A model generated the notes under the pieces. It worked only from the letters and a program-made list of their open reading frames with translations, did no database searches and was not told where the DNA came from. Both the position numbers and the translations under genes were made by a program. 64,000 bases of DNA from Streptomyces piniterrae (lineage in GTDB: Bacteria > Actinomycetota > Actinomycetes > Streptomycetales > Streptomycetaceae), in contig NZ_SUMB01000010.1 in the NCBI RefSeq assembly GCF_005048155.1, positions 326,641 through 390,640 on the forward strand, in the 5' to 3' direction. Shown here piece after piece: positions 1-8,368 of the stretch. The first letter of the stretch is position 1, and each line of letters starts with the position of its first letter.

Positions 1-1
1 C

Positions 2-271
2 GGGGTGCACGGTCTGACCGTCACCGAGGCCAGCGGCTACGGCAGGCAGCGCGGGCACACCGAGGTGTACCGCGGCGCCGAGTACACCGTCGACCTGGTG
101 CCGAAGATCCGGATCGAGGTGCTCGTCGAGGACGCGGACGCCGAAGGACTGGTGGACGTCGTCGTGAAGGCGGCCCGCACCGGCAAGATCGGCGACGGAA
201 AGGTGTGGAGCGTGCCCGTCGACGAGGCGGTGCGCGTACGGACGGGCGAGCGCGGCCCGGACGCACTGTAA
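2..271 (+). CDS. glnK: nitrogen regulatory protein PII (GlnK/GlnB), 3' part
   Basis: This is the C-terminal ~89 residues of a PII signal protein; the start lies left of the window. PII trimers sense ATP/ADP and 2-oxoglutarate and bind targets such as the AmtB ammonium channel. The T-loop is visible as HTEVYRGAEYTVD, with the tyrosine that GlnD modifies (adenylylated in Streptomyces, uridylylated in enterics). The C-terminal PII signature follows (TGKIGDGKVWSVPV). The gene ends 171 bp before the likely glnD start, and the amtB-glnK-glnD order is usual in Streptomyces, so this is probably glnK rather than a separate glnB. Confidence 0.95.
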   Translation, partial: GVHGLTVTEASGYGRQRGHTEVYRGAEYTVDLVPKIRIEVLVEDADAEGLVDVVVKAARTGKIGDGKVWSVPVDEAVRVRTGERGPDAL

Positions 272-442
272 CGGTGTTACAGCCAGCACGTCCGAGTGAC
301 CCGGCTCCGGCCCCCGGCGCGGCAACCGCCGCCGGAGGCCGGAGCCGGAGTACCTACGGGGGCAGCCGGCACGGGACGAGCGGTACGCGACAACGGGGAC
401 AGCGGTGACCGCGGGCAACAACACGACCAAGGAGCGCCCGAG

Positions 443-2953
443 TTGACGGAGAGAGTCGAGGAAACGGCAGGGCCGGGCGGAGTACCGGGCCCGCACACCG
501 ACCCCGGGGCCACCCCCGCGCCCGCCCCCGAAGGCGGCTATCCCGCGGCCCGGCTGCGGCTCCTCCAGGACGACGCCCCCACGGGCCCGGACCGCCGCGC
601 CGCCCTCGCCCGGCTGACCGACGACTGGCTCACCGCTCTCCTCGCCGGCGCCGCCAGCGCCTCCGGCGTGCACGGCGCCGCCCTCGTCGCCGTCGGCGGA
701 TACGGCCGCGGCGAACTCTCCCCGCGCAGCGACCTCGACCTCCTGCTGCTGCACGACGGACGCGCCGACCCCGGCGCCGTCGCCGCCCTCGCCGACCGCC
801 TCTGGTACCCCGTCTGGGACCTCGGCCTGGACCTCGACCACTCCGTACGCACCCCCGCCGAGGCCCGTACCGCGGCCCGCGAGGACCTCAAGGTGCAACT
901 GGGCCTGCTCGACGCCCGCCACCTGGCCGGAGACCCGGAGCTGACCGCCGCGCTGCGCACCGCCGCGTACGCCGACTGGCGCGAGAGCGCCCCCAAGCGA
1001 CTGCCCGAACTCCACGAGATGTGCCAGGAGCGCGCCGAACGGCAGGGCGAGCTGCAATACCTCCTCGAACCCGACCTCAAGGAGTCCAGGGGCGGACTGC
1101 GGGACGCCACCGCGCTCCGGGCGGTCGCCGCGTCCTGGCTCGCCGACGCCCCCCGCGGCGGCCTGGAAGCCGCCCGCACCCGCCTGCTCGACACCCGCGA
1201 CGCGCTCCACCTGGTCACCGGGCGCGCCACCGACCGGCTCTCCCTCCAGGAGCAGCCCCAGGTCGCCGACGCCCTCGGCCTGCTCGACGCGGACACCCTG
1301 CTGCGGCAGACCTACGAATCCGCCCGCACCATCTCCTACGCCGCCGACGTCACCTGGCGCGAGGTCGGCCGGGTACTGCGGGCCCGCTCCGTCAAACCCA
1401 TGCTGCGCGGGCTGTTGCCCGGCCGGGGCGCCGCCAAGGGGGAGCGCTCGCCGCTCGCCGAGGGCGTCGTCGAACTCGACGGCGAGGCGGTGCTGGCCCG
1501 CACCGCCCGCCCGGAACGGGACCCGGTGCTGGTGCTGCGCGCCGCGGCCGCCGCCGCCCAGGCCGGGCTGCCGCTGGCGGTGCACGCGATCCGCCGGTGC
1601 GCCCGTGCCGCCGCCGACCTGCCCGTGCCGTGGCCCGCCGAGGCCCGCGAGCAGCTGATCACGCTCCTCGGCGCGGGCGCGCACACCGTGCCCGTATGGG
1701 AGTCCCTGGAGGCCGAGGGCGTCATCACACAGCTGCTGCCCGACTGGGAGCGCGTCCGCTGCCGTCCGCAGCGCAATCCTGTCCACACCTGGACCGTCGA
1801 CCGCCACCTGGTCGAGACCGCCGTCCGGGCCTCCGCGCTGACCCGCCGGGTGCACCGCCCCGACCTGCTGCTGATCGCCGCCCTGCTGCACGACATCGGC
1901 AAGGGCTGGCCCGGCGACCACTCCGTGGCCGGCGAGACCATCGCCCGCGACATGGCCACCCGGCTCGGCTTCGACGCCCGCGACGTCGCGGTGATCGCCA
2001 CCCTCGTACGGCACCATCTGCTGCTCATCGAGACCGCCACCCGCCGCGACCTGGACGACCCGGAGACCGTCGGCGCGGTCGCGGACGCCGTCGGCAGCGC
2101 CGGCACCCTGGAACTGCTGCACGCCCTGACCGAGGCCGACGCGCTCGCCACCGGGCCCGCCGCCTGGTCCGCCTGGCGCGGCGGACTCGTCGCCGACCTC
2201 GTCAAACGCGTCGGCGCGCAGCTCGCGGGGGAGGCCGTACCGGAGGGCCGTCCGACGGACGAGCCGACCGCCGAGCAGGAGCGGCTGGCGATCGAGGCGG
2301 CCCGCACCGGCGGCCCGGTCCTGGCCCTGCGCACCCGCGACGAGGCCCCCGTGGGCGAGCACGCGACCGAGTCCGGCGACGGCCCGGAGCCGGTCGGCGT
2401 CGAACTGCTCATCGCCGTCCCCGACCAGCCCGGTGTCCTCGCCGCCGCGGCCGGCGTCCTTGCCCTGCACCGGCTCACCGTCCGCGCCGCCGACCTGGGC
2501 ACCGTCGACCCCATCGGGGAGGGCCCGGTCCTGCTGCTCAGCTGGCGGGTGGCCGCCGAATACGGCTCGCTGCCGCAGGCCGTCCGGCTCCGCGCCGACC
2601 TGGTCCGCGCCCTCGACGGCTCGCTGGACATCCCGGCCCGCCTCGCCGAACGCGAACGCGCCTACGCCCGCCGCTCCCGTGCCGTCCTCGCCCCGCCGCC
2701 CCGCGTCACCGTCGCCCCCGGCACGTCCCGCACCGCGACCGTCATCGAGGTCCGCGCCCAGGACGCGCACGGCCTGCTGCACCGGATCGGGCGCGCGCTG
2801 GAGGAGGCGGGCGTCAGCGTCCGCAGCGCCCACATCAGCACGCTCGGATCGAACGCCGTGGACGCCTTCTATGTGACGGACACCAAGGGCGCTCCGCTGC
2901 CCGCCGACCAGTCCGCGGCCCTCGTCCGCGGGGTGCAGAGCGCGCTGGAGTGA
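443..2953 (+). CDS. glnD: PII nucleotidyltransferase/deadenylylating enzyme GlnD
   Basis: Bifunctional enzyme that adds and removes a nucleotide on the PII T-loop tyrosine; in Streptomyces it acts as an adenylyltransferase. The TTG at 443 is chosen because AAGGAG lies 8 nt upstream, giving 836 residues, close to the family length; the reading frame is open back to a GTG at 296, but that part is low-complexity. The nucleotidyltransferase motif GGYGRGELSPRSDLDLLLL is near residues 83-100. The HD phosphohydrolase motif LLHDIGKG is near 480. Two C-terminal ACT domains (about 650-720 and 765-836) would sense glutamine. It follows the PII gene it acts on and is probably co-transcribed with it. Confidence 0.95.
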   Translation: MTERVEETAGPGGVPGPHTDPGATPAPAPEGGYPAARLRLLQDDAPTGPDRRAALARLTDDWLTALLAGAASASGVHGAALVAVGGYGRGELSPRSDLDLLLLHDGRADPGAVAALADRLWYPVWDLGLDLDHSVRTPAEARTAAREDLKVQLGLLDARHLAGDPELTAALRTAAYADWRESAPKRLPELHEMCQERAERQGELQYLLEPDLKESRGGLRDATALRAVAASWLADAPRGGLEAARTRLLDTRDALHLVTGRATDRLSLQEQPQVADALGLLDADTLLRQTYESARTISYAADVTWREVGRVLRARSVKPMLRGLLPGRGAAKGERSPLAEGVVELDGEAVLARTARPERDPVLVLRAAAAAAQAGLPLAVHAIRRCARAAADLPVPWPAEAREQLITLLGAGAHTVPVWESLEAEGVITQLLPDWERVRCRPQRNPVHTWTVDRHLVETAVRASALTRRVHRPDLLLIAALLHDIGKGWPGDHSVAGETIARDMATRLGFDARDVAVIATLVRHHLLLIETATRRDLDDPETVGAVADAVGSAGTLELLHALTEADALATGPAAWSAWRGGLVADLVKRVGAQLAGEAVPEGRPTDEPTAEQERLAIEAARTGGPVLALRTRDEAPVGEHATESGDGPEPVGVELLIAVPDQPGVLAAAAGVLALHRLTVRAADLGTVDPIGEGPVLLLSWRVAAEYGSLPQAVRLRADLVRALDGSLDIPARLAERERAYARRSRAVLAPPPRVTVAPGTSRTATVIEVRAQDAHGLLHRIGRALEEAGVSVRSAHISTLGSNAVDAFYVTDTKGAPLPADQSAALVRGVQSALE

Positions 2954-3081
2954 TCCGCGTCACCATGCCGGCGGGCCGTCGGCCGCCCGCACGCCGCCGG
3001 TCCGCGGTGGGTCGCTTGCCAGGCCGGATACCCTAGGAGGCGATTACCTCCGCCCCCGACCCCTGAGGATCGACGACCGCC

Positions 3082-4632
3082 GTGTTCGATACGCTTTCCG
3101 ACCGCCTGGCGAGTACTTTCAAAAACCTCCGGGGCAAGGGCCGCCTGAGCGAGGCGGACATCGACGCCACAGCGCGTGAGATCCGTATCGCCCTGCTCGA
3201 GGCCGACGTCGCCCTCCCCGTCGTACGGGCCTTCATCAAGCAGGTCAAGGACCGGGCCACCGGCTCCGAGGTCTCCCAGGCGCTGAACCCCGCCCAGCAG
3301 GTCATCAAGATCGTCAACGAGGAGCTCATCGGCATCCTCGGCGGCGAGACCCGCCGGCTGCGGTTCGCCAAGACCCCGCCGACCGTGATCATGCTGGCCG
3401 GTCTCCAGGGTGCGGGTAAGACCACCCTCGCCGGCAAGCTCGGCCGCTGGCTCAAGGCGCAGGGCCACGCCCCGCTGCTCGTCGCCTGTGACCTCCAGCG
3501 TCCCAACGCCGTCAACCAGCTCTCCGTCGTCGCCGAGCGCGCCGGTGTCGCGATCTACGCGCCCGAGCCCGGCAACGGCACCGGCGACCCCGTCAAGGTC
3601 GCCAAGGACTCCATCGAGTTCGCCCGCGGCAAGCAGCACGACGTCGTCATCGTCGACACCGCCGGCCGCCTGGGCATCGACCAGGAGCTGATGCAGCAGG
3701 CCGCGGACATCCGCGACGCGGTCAGCCCGGACGAGATCCTCTTCATCGTCGACGCGATGATCGGCCAGGACGCGGTCAACACCGCCGAGGCGTTCCGCGA
3801 CGGCGTCGGCTTCGACGGCGTGGTGCTCTCCAAGCTCGACGGTGACGCCCGCGGTGGTGCCGCGCTGTCCATCGCGCACGTCACCGGCAAGCAGATCATG
3901 TTCGCCTCCAACGGCGAGAAGCTGGACGACTTCGACGCGTTCCACCCGGACCGCATGGCGTCCCGCATCCTCGGCATGGGCGACATGCTGTCGCTCATCG
4001 AGAAGGCCGAGCAGACCTTCAGCCAGGCCGAGGCCGAGAAGATGGCGGCCAAGCTCCAGAAGGGCCCCAAGGAGTTCACGCTCGACGACTTCCTGGCCCA
4101 GATGGAGCAGGTCCGCAAGATGGGCTCCATCTCGAAGCTCCTCGGCATGCTGCCCGGCATGGGGCAGATGAAGGACCAGATCAACAACCTCGACGAGCGC
4201 GAGGTCGACCGCACGGCCGCCATCATCAAGTCGATGACCCCGGCCGAGCGCCAGGAGCCGACGATCATCAACGGCTCGCGCCGCGCCCGTATCGCCAAGG
4301 GCTCCGGCGTCGATGTCAGCACCGTGAAGAACCTCGTCGAGCGGTTCTTCGAGGCCCGCAAGATGATGTCGAGGATGGCCCAGGGCGGCGGCATGCCGGG
4401 CATGCCGGGGATGCCGGGCATGGGTGGCGGCGCCTCCCGGAAGAAGAAGCAGGTCAAGCAGGCCAAGGGCAAGCGCAAGAGCGGCAACCCGATGAAGCGC
4501 AAGGCCGAGGAGCAGGCCGCGGCCGCCCGCCGCGAGGCCGCCGAGGCCGGCAACCCGCTGGGGCTGCCGCAGGGCGGGCAGGACCCGCAGAACTTCGAAC
4601 TCCCGGAGGAGTTCAAGAAGTTCATGGGCTGA
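3082..4632 (+). CDS. ffh: signal recognition particle protein Ffh (SRP54)
   Basis: GTPase subunit of the signal recognition particle, which binds signal sequences on translating ribosomes and targets them to the membrane through FtsY. The 516-residue protein has the N domain, then the G domain with P-loop GLQGAGKTT near residue 106, DTAGR near 191 and SKLDGDARGG near 249. The C-terminal M domain is methionine-rich (MPGMPGMPGMGGG near 433) and basic, as needed for 4.5S RNA and signal peptide binding. The GTG start gives the canonical N-terminus (VFDTLSDRLASTFKNLRGKG). A perfect hairpin 73 bp downstream looks like its terminator. Confidence 0.98.
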   Translation: MFDTLSDRLASTFKNLRGKGRLSEADIDATAREIRIALLEADVALPVVRAFIKQVKDRATGSEVSQALNPAQQVIKIVNEELIGILGGETRRLRFAKTPPTVIMLAGLQGAGKTTLAGKLGRWLKAQGHAPLLVACDLQRPNAVNQLSVVAERAGVAIYAPEPGNGTGDPVKVAKDSIEFARGKQHDVVIVDTAGRLGIDQELMQQAADIRDAVSPDEILFIVDAMIGQDAVNTAEAFRDGVGFDGVVLSKLDGDARGGAALSIAHVTGKQIMFASNGEKLDDFDAFHPDRMASRILGMGDMLSLIEKAEQTFSQAEAEKMAAKLQKGPKEFTLDDFLAQMEQVRKMGSISKLLGMLPGMGQMKDQINNLDEREVDRTAAIIKSMTPAERQEPTIINGSRRARIAKGSGVDVSTVKNLVERFFEARKMMSRMAQGGGMPGMPGMPGMGGGASRKKKQVKQAKGKRKSGNPMKRKAEEQAAAARREAAEAGNPLGLPQGGQDPQNFELPEEFKKFMG

Positions 4633-4705
4633 GGTCCTGAGCCGGCCCGTCCGCTTGCCGGCGCGGAATCCGAGGCTCCGCACCCGAAACCGAGCCTCCA
4701 CACCC

Positions 4706-4730
4706 GCCCACCCCCCGAAGGGGGGTGGGC
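4706..4730. terminator. perfect hairpin terminator after ffh
   Basis: An 11-bp perfect stem (GCCCACCCCCC / GGGGGGTGGGC) closes a 3-nt GAA loop. It lies between the convergent ffh and yhfX-like genes, so it can serve both strands. There is no U-tract, as is common in Streptomyces, but an A-rich run follows on the plus strand. Confidence 0.75.
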
Positions 4731-4770
4731 GGCGGGGAAAAAACAAAGGTGCGGGGTGGGCGGCGGGGAA

Positions 4771-4889
4771 GGGCCAAGGGGCGGTTGAGCCGCGGGCCAG
4801 GTTCAAAGGGGCGGTTGAGCCGCAGGGCAGGGCCAAAGGGATGGTTGGGCCGCAGGGCAGGGCCAAGGGGCGGTTGGGCCACGGGCCAG
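4771..4889. repeat. 30-bp tandem repeat, four copies
   Basis: Four head-to-tail copies (4771-4800, 4801-4830, 4831-4860, and a 29-bp copy 4861-4889), each built around GGGCAGGGCCAAAGGG and CGGTTGGGCC. The copies differ at a few positions. They fill the gap between the ffh terminator and the 3' end of the yhfX-like gene. Two partial copies of a different short element (GGGTGGGCGGCGGGGAA-like) precede them. No coding potential or spacer structure is seen. Confidence 0.8.
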
Positions 4890-4903
4890 GGGCGCCCCGG
4901 TCC

Positions 4904-6073
4904 TCACGGCTCCACGACCGGCCGTCCCCAAGGGTCGTATCGCCCCGTCAACTTCCCTGCGCCGCCGTCGAGTCCGGACACGACGGCGACCGTGCTGCGG
5001 GTGGTGAAGACCTGGGTACGGAAGGCCAGCACGGCCGTGTCGCCGGGCCGTGCGTCGCCCGGCTCCAGCAGCCGGTAGTAGTCGATGTTCGCCGCCGGCG
5101 CCGCCCGCACCGCGAGGCGGGCGCCGGTGCGCGGGATCAGCGCGGACCGGATCGAGGCCCGGGGGTAGAAACCGCCGCCGAACAGCGCCGGGCGGCCGTC
5201 CGCGAGCAGATGCGCGACCTCGCTGACGTACACGTACGCGGGCCGCTCCGGCTGCCTCGGGTCGACGGCGTGCAGCGGAGTGGTGCCGGTCAGCGCGTGT
5301 CCGGGCTCCCCGTGGGTCGCGCCGAGGCGGGCCAGCAGCGGAAGGCTCGCCATCGAGGTGACGCCGGGCGCGCTCAGCGTCAGCCGGGCGGCGGCCACCC
5401 CGGCGCGGGAGGCGAGCAACTCCCTTGCCTCGCAAGCCAGTTGGAGGTTCGGGGCGGGGAGCGGGCGGCCCGTGTCCGGTGCGCACGCCAGACACGGGAA
5501 CGCCGTCACCCCCGCGACACGTACGCCGGGAAGGCGCGCGGCCGCGGCGGCGAAGGCGTCCAGCGAGGCGACCGGTACACCCCCCTCCTGGCCCGGATGG
5601 ACGCTGCCCGGCACGCCCTCGACGCGGACGAGGATGTCCTGGACGAGGCCGAGCCGCCGGGCCGCGTCCGAGACCGCGCGGGCGTTGGCGAGGTCGTAGA
5701 CGGTGACCGCCTCCGGGCGCCAGGCGAGCAGCTCCGGCAGCGCACGGAACGGGATCTGCACCAGATGCCCGAGGTTCCCGGCCCGCGCGCCCGCCGCACA
5801 CAGCGTCCGGGCCTCGGGCGCGTCGATCGCGGCGAACGCCGGGAGGTGCCGGGCGACGGCCCGGATGAGCTCGGGATTCCGGCCCACCTGCTTGACCACG
5901 GGCCAGAGCCGCAGGCCCAGGCGCCCGGCTTCGGCGGCGAGCAGCGCCGCGTTCGACTCCACGGCGTCCAGGTCCAGCACATAGCTGTCGGGCGGGATGG
6001 CGCCGGCCTCGTGCAGCTCGGTCGCGAAGGCGACCAGCCGGGGATTGCGGGCGAGGACGGTGTCGAGGAACAC
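4904..6073 (-). CDS. yhfX: YhfX-like PLP enzyme (alanine racemase fold)
   Basis: Closely resembles E. coli YhfX in length (389 against 387 residues) and along its whole sequence: NPxL near the start, the PLP lysine in VVKQVGRNPEL (Lys61), FPCLACAPDTGRPLPAPN, THGEPGHALTGTTPLH and FRTQVFTTRS. The fold is that of fold-type III PLP enzymes (alanine racemase N-terminal barrel), so a racemase or decarboxylase-type reaction is likely, but the substrate is unknown. The GTG at 6073 is chosen because it matches the YhfX N-terminus and has AAGGA about 10 nt upstream inside yhfS. The yhfS stop lies 1 bp upstream. Last gene of the yhf-like operon. Confidence 0.85.
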   Translation of the reverse strand: MFLDTVLARNPRLVAFATELHEAGAIPPDSYVLDLDAVESNAALLAAEAGRLGLRLWPVVKQVGRNPELIRAVARHLPAFAAIDAPEARTLCAAGARAGNLGHLVQIPFRALPELLAWRPEAVTVYDLANARAVSDAARRLGLVQDILVRVEGVPGSVHPGQEGGVPVASLDAFAAAAARLPGVRVAGVTAFPCLACAPDTGRPLPAPNLQLACEARELLASRAGVAAARLTLSAPGVTSMASLPLLARLGATHGEPGHALTGTTPLHAVDPRQPERPAYVYVSEVAHLLADGRPALFGGGFYPRASIRSALIPRTGARLAVRAAPAANIDYYRLLEPGDARPGDTAVLAFRTQVFTTRSTVAVVSGLDGGAGKLTGRYDPWGRPVVEP

Positions 6074-6074
6074 G

Positions 6075-7355
6075 TCAGTCGTTGTCCTTGAGGGAGACAT
6101 GGTCCTTGGGGCAGGCGTGCGGTGAGTGGTGGGCGTGCGGCGGGAGGCCGTCGTGCGAGGCCTGGTCCGCGGGCTCGCACGGGTCGTCCGGAGCCCGCCC
6201 GCCGCCGCCCCCGCGCAGGTCGGCGAGCGCCCGCCGGAGGATGTCCAGGACGAGATCCGCTCCGGCCCGCATCGGGTTGATCCGTACGGCCCAGTCGGCG
6301 AGCTCGGGCGCATCGGCCAGTGCGGAGCCGGACAGCCGGTAGAAGAGCGGGGCGATCTCGTAGCGGGAGTCGGCGCCCACCGGGTACGGGGCGGCGCCGT
6401 GCCGCGCGGCGGCGGTCGGCAGCGCGCGGGCCAGCGGGCGGTCCAGGCGCACCAGCACACAGCGGTCCTGCGCGTTGGCGAGCGTCACCTCGGCGACGCC
6501 CGGCACCTCGCCGGCCGCCAGCCGCTCCGCGACCTCGGCCGCCACCTGCGACTGCACCGCCCACATCACCGGCACATGGGTCAGCGCCCGCAGCGCGTCC
6601 AGCGCCTGGTGGCCCTGGACCTGGCCGCCGCCCGAGTAGTTGTCCGCCCGCACCCGTGCCACCAGGTCGGCGCTGCCGAGGACCGCGCCGACGCCCTCCG
6701 GGCCGTGCAGCTTGAACAGCGAGAAACAGGACGCGTCGGCGCCCAGCTCCACCCCGCACGCCGGGACCCGCAGCACCGCGTAGTTGTCGTCCACGACGGT
6801 GCGCACCCCCGCCGCCCGGCACTCCGCCAGCACCGCCCCCAGGTCGTAGGAGTCCGCCGGCCGCTGCCGGGTGTGCTGGACATACGCCCACCCGAACCGC
6901 CCGGCCGCCAGCGCACGGGCCAGTTCGCGCCGGTCGTTGAAATCCGCCTCCACGGTATGGACGCCCAGGCCGCGCAGGGTGACGGCGGTGGTGCGGTAGA
7001 CCGGCGCGCGGTGGATCAGCAGCGGCTCGCCCGCCCCCAGGACGGCGCCGAGCGCGGCCCGGATCGCGCCCGTGCCGGCGCCCTGCACCAGTGCCGCGGC
7101 CTCGGCCCCGAAGAAGTCGGCGAGCACCGCCTCCACCCGGGCGGTGCTCCGCGGCCGCCCGTGACCCGGTACGACACCGGCGTCCGCCTCGAAGAGCTGC
7201 GGCCCCTCGAAGTGCCGGGCGGTGCACTCCAGCAGCCGGAACTGGCGGGTCAGCGCGTCGGGGAGGGGGACGGTCGGGAGGGGGAAGGTGCGGGGGAGAC
7301 GCGGCGGCTCCGCCGGAGGAGCCGGTCGACGGGGGCGAGTGGGGCGCGTGGTCAC
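6075..7355 (-). CDS. yhfS: YhfS-like PLP-dependent aminotransferase/lyase
   Basis: Fold-type I PLP enzyme of the YhfS family (cystathionine synthase / aminotransferase class V-like). The PLP lysine is in SLFKLHGPEG (Lys215), and the cofactor aspartate is in TVVDDNYAV (about residue 189). Other landmarks are FFGAEAAALVQGAGTGAIR and DNYSGGGQVQGHQALDALR. The reaction is not known. The GTG start overlaps the php stop as GTGA, with GGAGGGGAG just upstream, so translation is probably coupled. The protein is longer than E. coli YhfS (about 361) because of a proline-rich N-terminus and a charged, His-rich C-terminal tail. Member of the yhf-like operon. Confidence 0.82.
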   Translation of the reverse strand: MTTRPTRPRRPAPPAEPPRLPRTFPLPTVPLPDALTRQFRLLECTARHFEGPQLFEADAGVVPGHGRPRSTARVEAVLADFFGAEAAALVQGAGTGAIRAALGAVLGAGEPLLIHRAPVYRTTAVTLRGLGVHTVEADFNDRRELARALAAGRFGWAYVQHTRQRPADSYDLGAVLAECRAAGVRTVVDDNYAVLRVPACGVELGADASCFSLFKLHGPEGVGAVLGSADLVARVRADNYSGGGQVQGHQALDALRALTHVPVMWAVQSQVAAEVAERLAAGEVPGVAEVTLANAQDRCVLVRLDRPLARALPTAAARHGAAPYPVGADSRYEIAPLFYRLSGSALADAPELADWAVRINPMRAGADLVLDILRRALADLRGGGGGRAPDDPCEPADQASHDGLPPHAHHSPHACPKDHVSLKDND

Positions 7356-8305
7356 CTCGGCTCCCCTCCGGTCAGGAACCGCAGCGGATTGCGCCGCGTC
7401 AGCCCGTCGATCAGCTCCTCGTCCGCCCCGGCCGCCCGCAACCGCGGCAGAAACGACCGGAAGAGGTGCCCGTACCCGCCTCCGCCCGCGTCCGCCAGAT
7501 AGCCGTGCCGGGAGATGTCGCAGCTGAGCAGCGCCCGGTCCGCGTGCCCGGCCTCCAGCAGCGCCAGCAGCAGCCGCAGCCGTACCGCGTCGCTCTGGTA
7601 GCCCTCCTTGCCGACGGTGTCGAACGCGACATACGCGCCGGCCGCCGCCAGCTCGCGGTGCACGCCCGGATCGTCGAGCAGGTCCTGATGGCCGACGCTG
7701 ATGCGGTGCGGCGGCAGCCCCGCCGCGGTCAGCAGCTCCAGCTGGGCCAGGCCACCGCGGCCGAGCCGCGCATGGGTGGCCAGCGACAGGCCGGTGGCGA
7801 CGGCCGCACGGGCGGCGGCGGTCAGCGTCCGCCGCTCCGGCCCGCTCGGCACATCGCCGTGGCTGCCGGCCTCGCCGATGACGCCCGGCCGGATGCCGGT
7901 GCCGTCGCACCCGTGCTCGATCTCGTCGATCAGTGACGCGGTCAGCCGCCCGGTGTCCGCGGTGGCGACCTCCGGCGGGTGGAACGCCTCGTGGTACCAG
8001 CCGGTGCCGGCGACGACCGCGACACCGGACTCCTCGGCGATCCGGGCCAGCGCCCGGACGTCCCGCCCCATGCCCCGGCAGGTCAGCTCGACGACGAGGG
8101 CGAGCCCGAACCCGGCGCGCAGCGCGGCCAGTTCACGGGTGACGGCGGGCCGGTGCGGTGCGGTGAGAGTGGCCGTACGGTCGCCGCCACGGGCGAGATC
8201 GAGGGCCAGATGCTCATGGGCGAGCACCGGGCCGCGCACGGCGGAGGCGGGCAGCGGGCCCGCGACGGTGCGCAGCGGGCCGGGCGGGCTGTGCCGGTCG
8301 GTCAT
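7352..8305 (-). CDS. php: phosphotriesterase-family hydrolase (Php/YhfV-like)
   Basis: TIM-barrel metal hydrolase of the phosphotriesterase homology protein family, 317 residues. Metal ligands can be placed: HEH at 30-32, a glutamate (about 145) in GVIGEAGSH where phosphotriesterase itself has a carbamylated lysine, then histidines in ATHARLG and ISVGHQD, and the aspartate in LLSCDISRHGY. The Glu variant matches E. coli PHP. Many relatives are lactonases rather than true phosphotriesterases, and the substrate here is unknown. It starts 63 bp after the yhfT stop and is translationally coupled to yhfS by a 4-bp overlap. Confidence 0.85.
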   Translation of the reverse strand: MTDRHSPPGPLRTVAGPLPASAVRGPVLAHEHLALDLARGGDRTATLTAPHRPAVTRELAALRAGFGLALVVELTCRGMGRDVRALARIAEESGVAVVAGTGWYHEAFHPPEVATADTGRLTASLIDEIEHGCDGTGIRPGVIGEAGSHGDVPSGPERRTLTAAARAAVATGLSLATHARLGRGGLAQLELLTAAGLPPHRISVGHQDLLDDPGVHRELAAAGAYVAFDTVGKEGYQSDAVRLRLLLALLEAGHADRALLSCDISRHGYLADAGGGGYGHLFRSFLPRLRAAGADEELIDGLTRRNPLRFLTGGEPR

Positions 8306-8368
8306 GGAGGTCCTTCCCGGCCGTGTCGTACGCGGCCGCGTCCCGCTCCGGGCGGTGTGCGCCCGCGC

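Noticed and set aside
3001..3081. A clear -35/-10 promoter for ffh
   Set aside because: TTGCCA and TACCCT are present but only 7 bp apart, which does not fit any usual spacing.
2869..4866. Very long open frame on the minus strand opposite ffh (665 codons)
   Set aside because: It mirrors ffh codon by codon and is Leu/Gly/Asp-rich as expected from antisense of GC-rich coding DNA; ffh is unmistakable.
4771..4889. CRISPR-like array after ffh
   Set aside because: The copies are directly adjacent with no unique spacers and no cas genes nearby; it is a simple tandem repeat.
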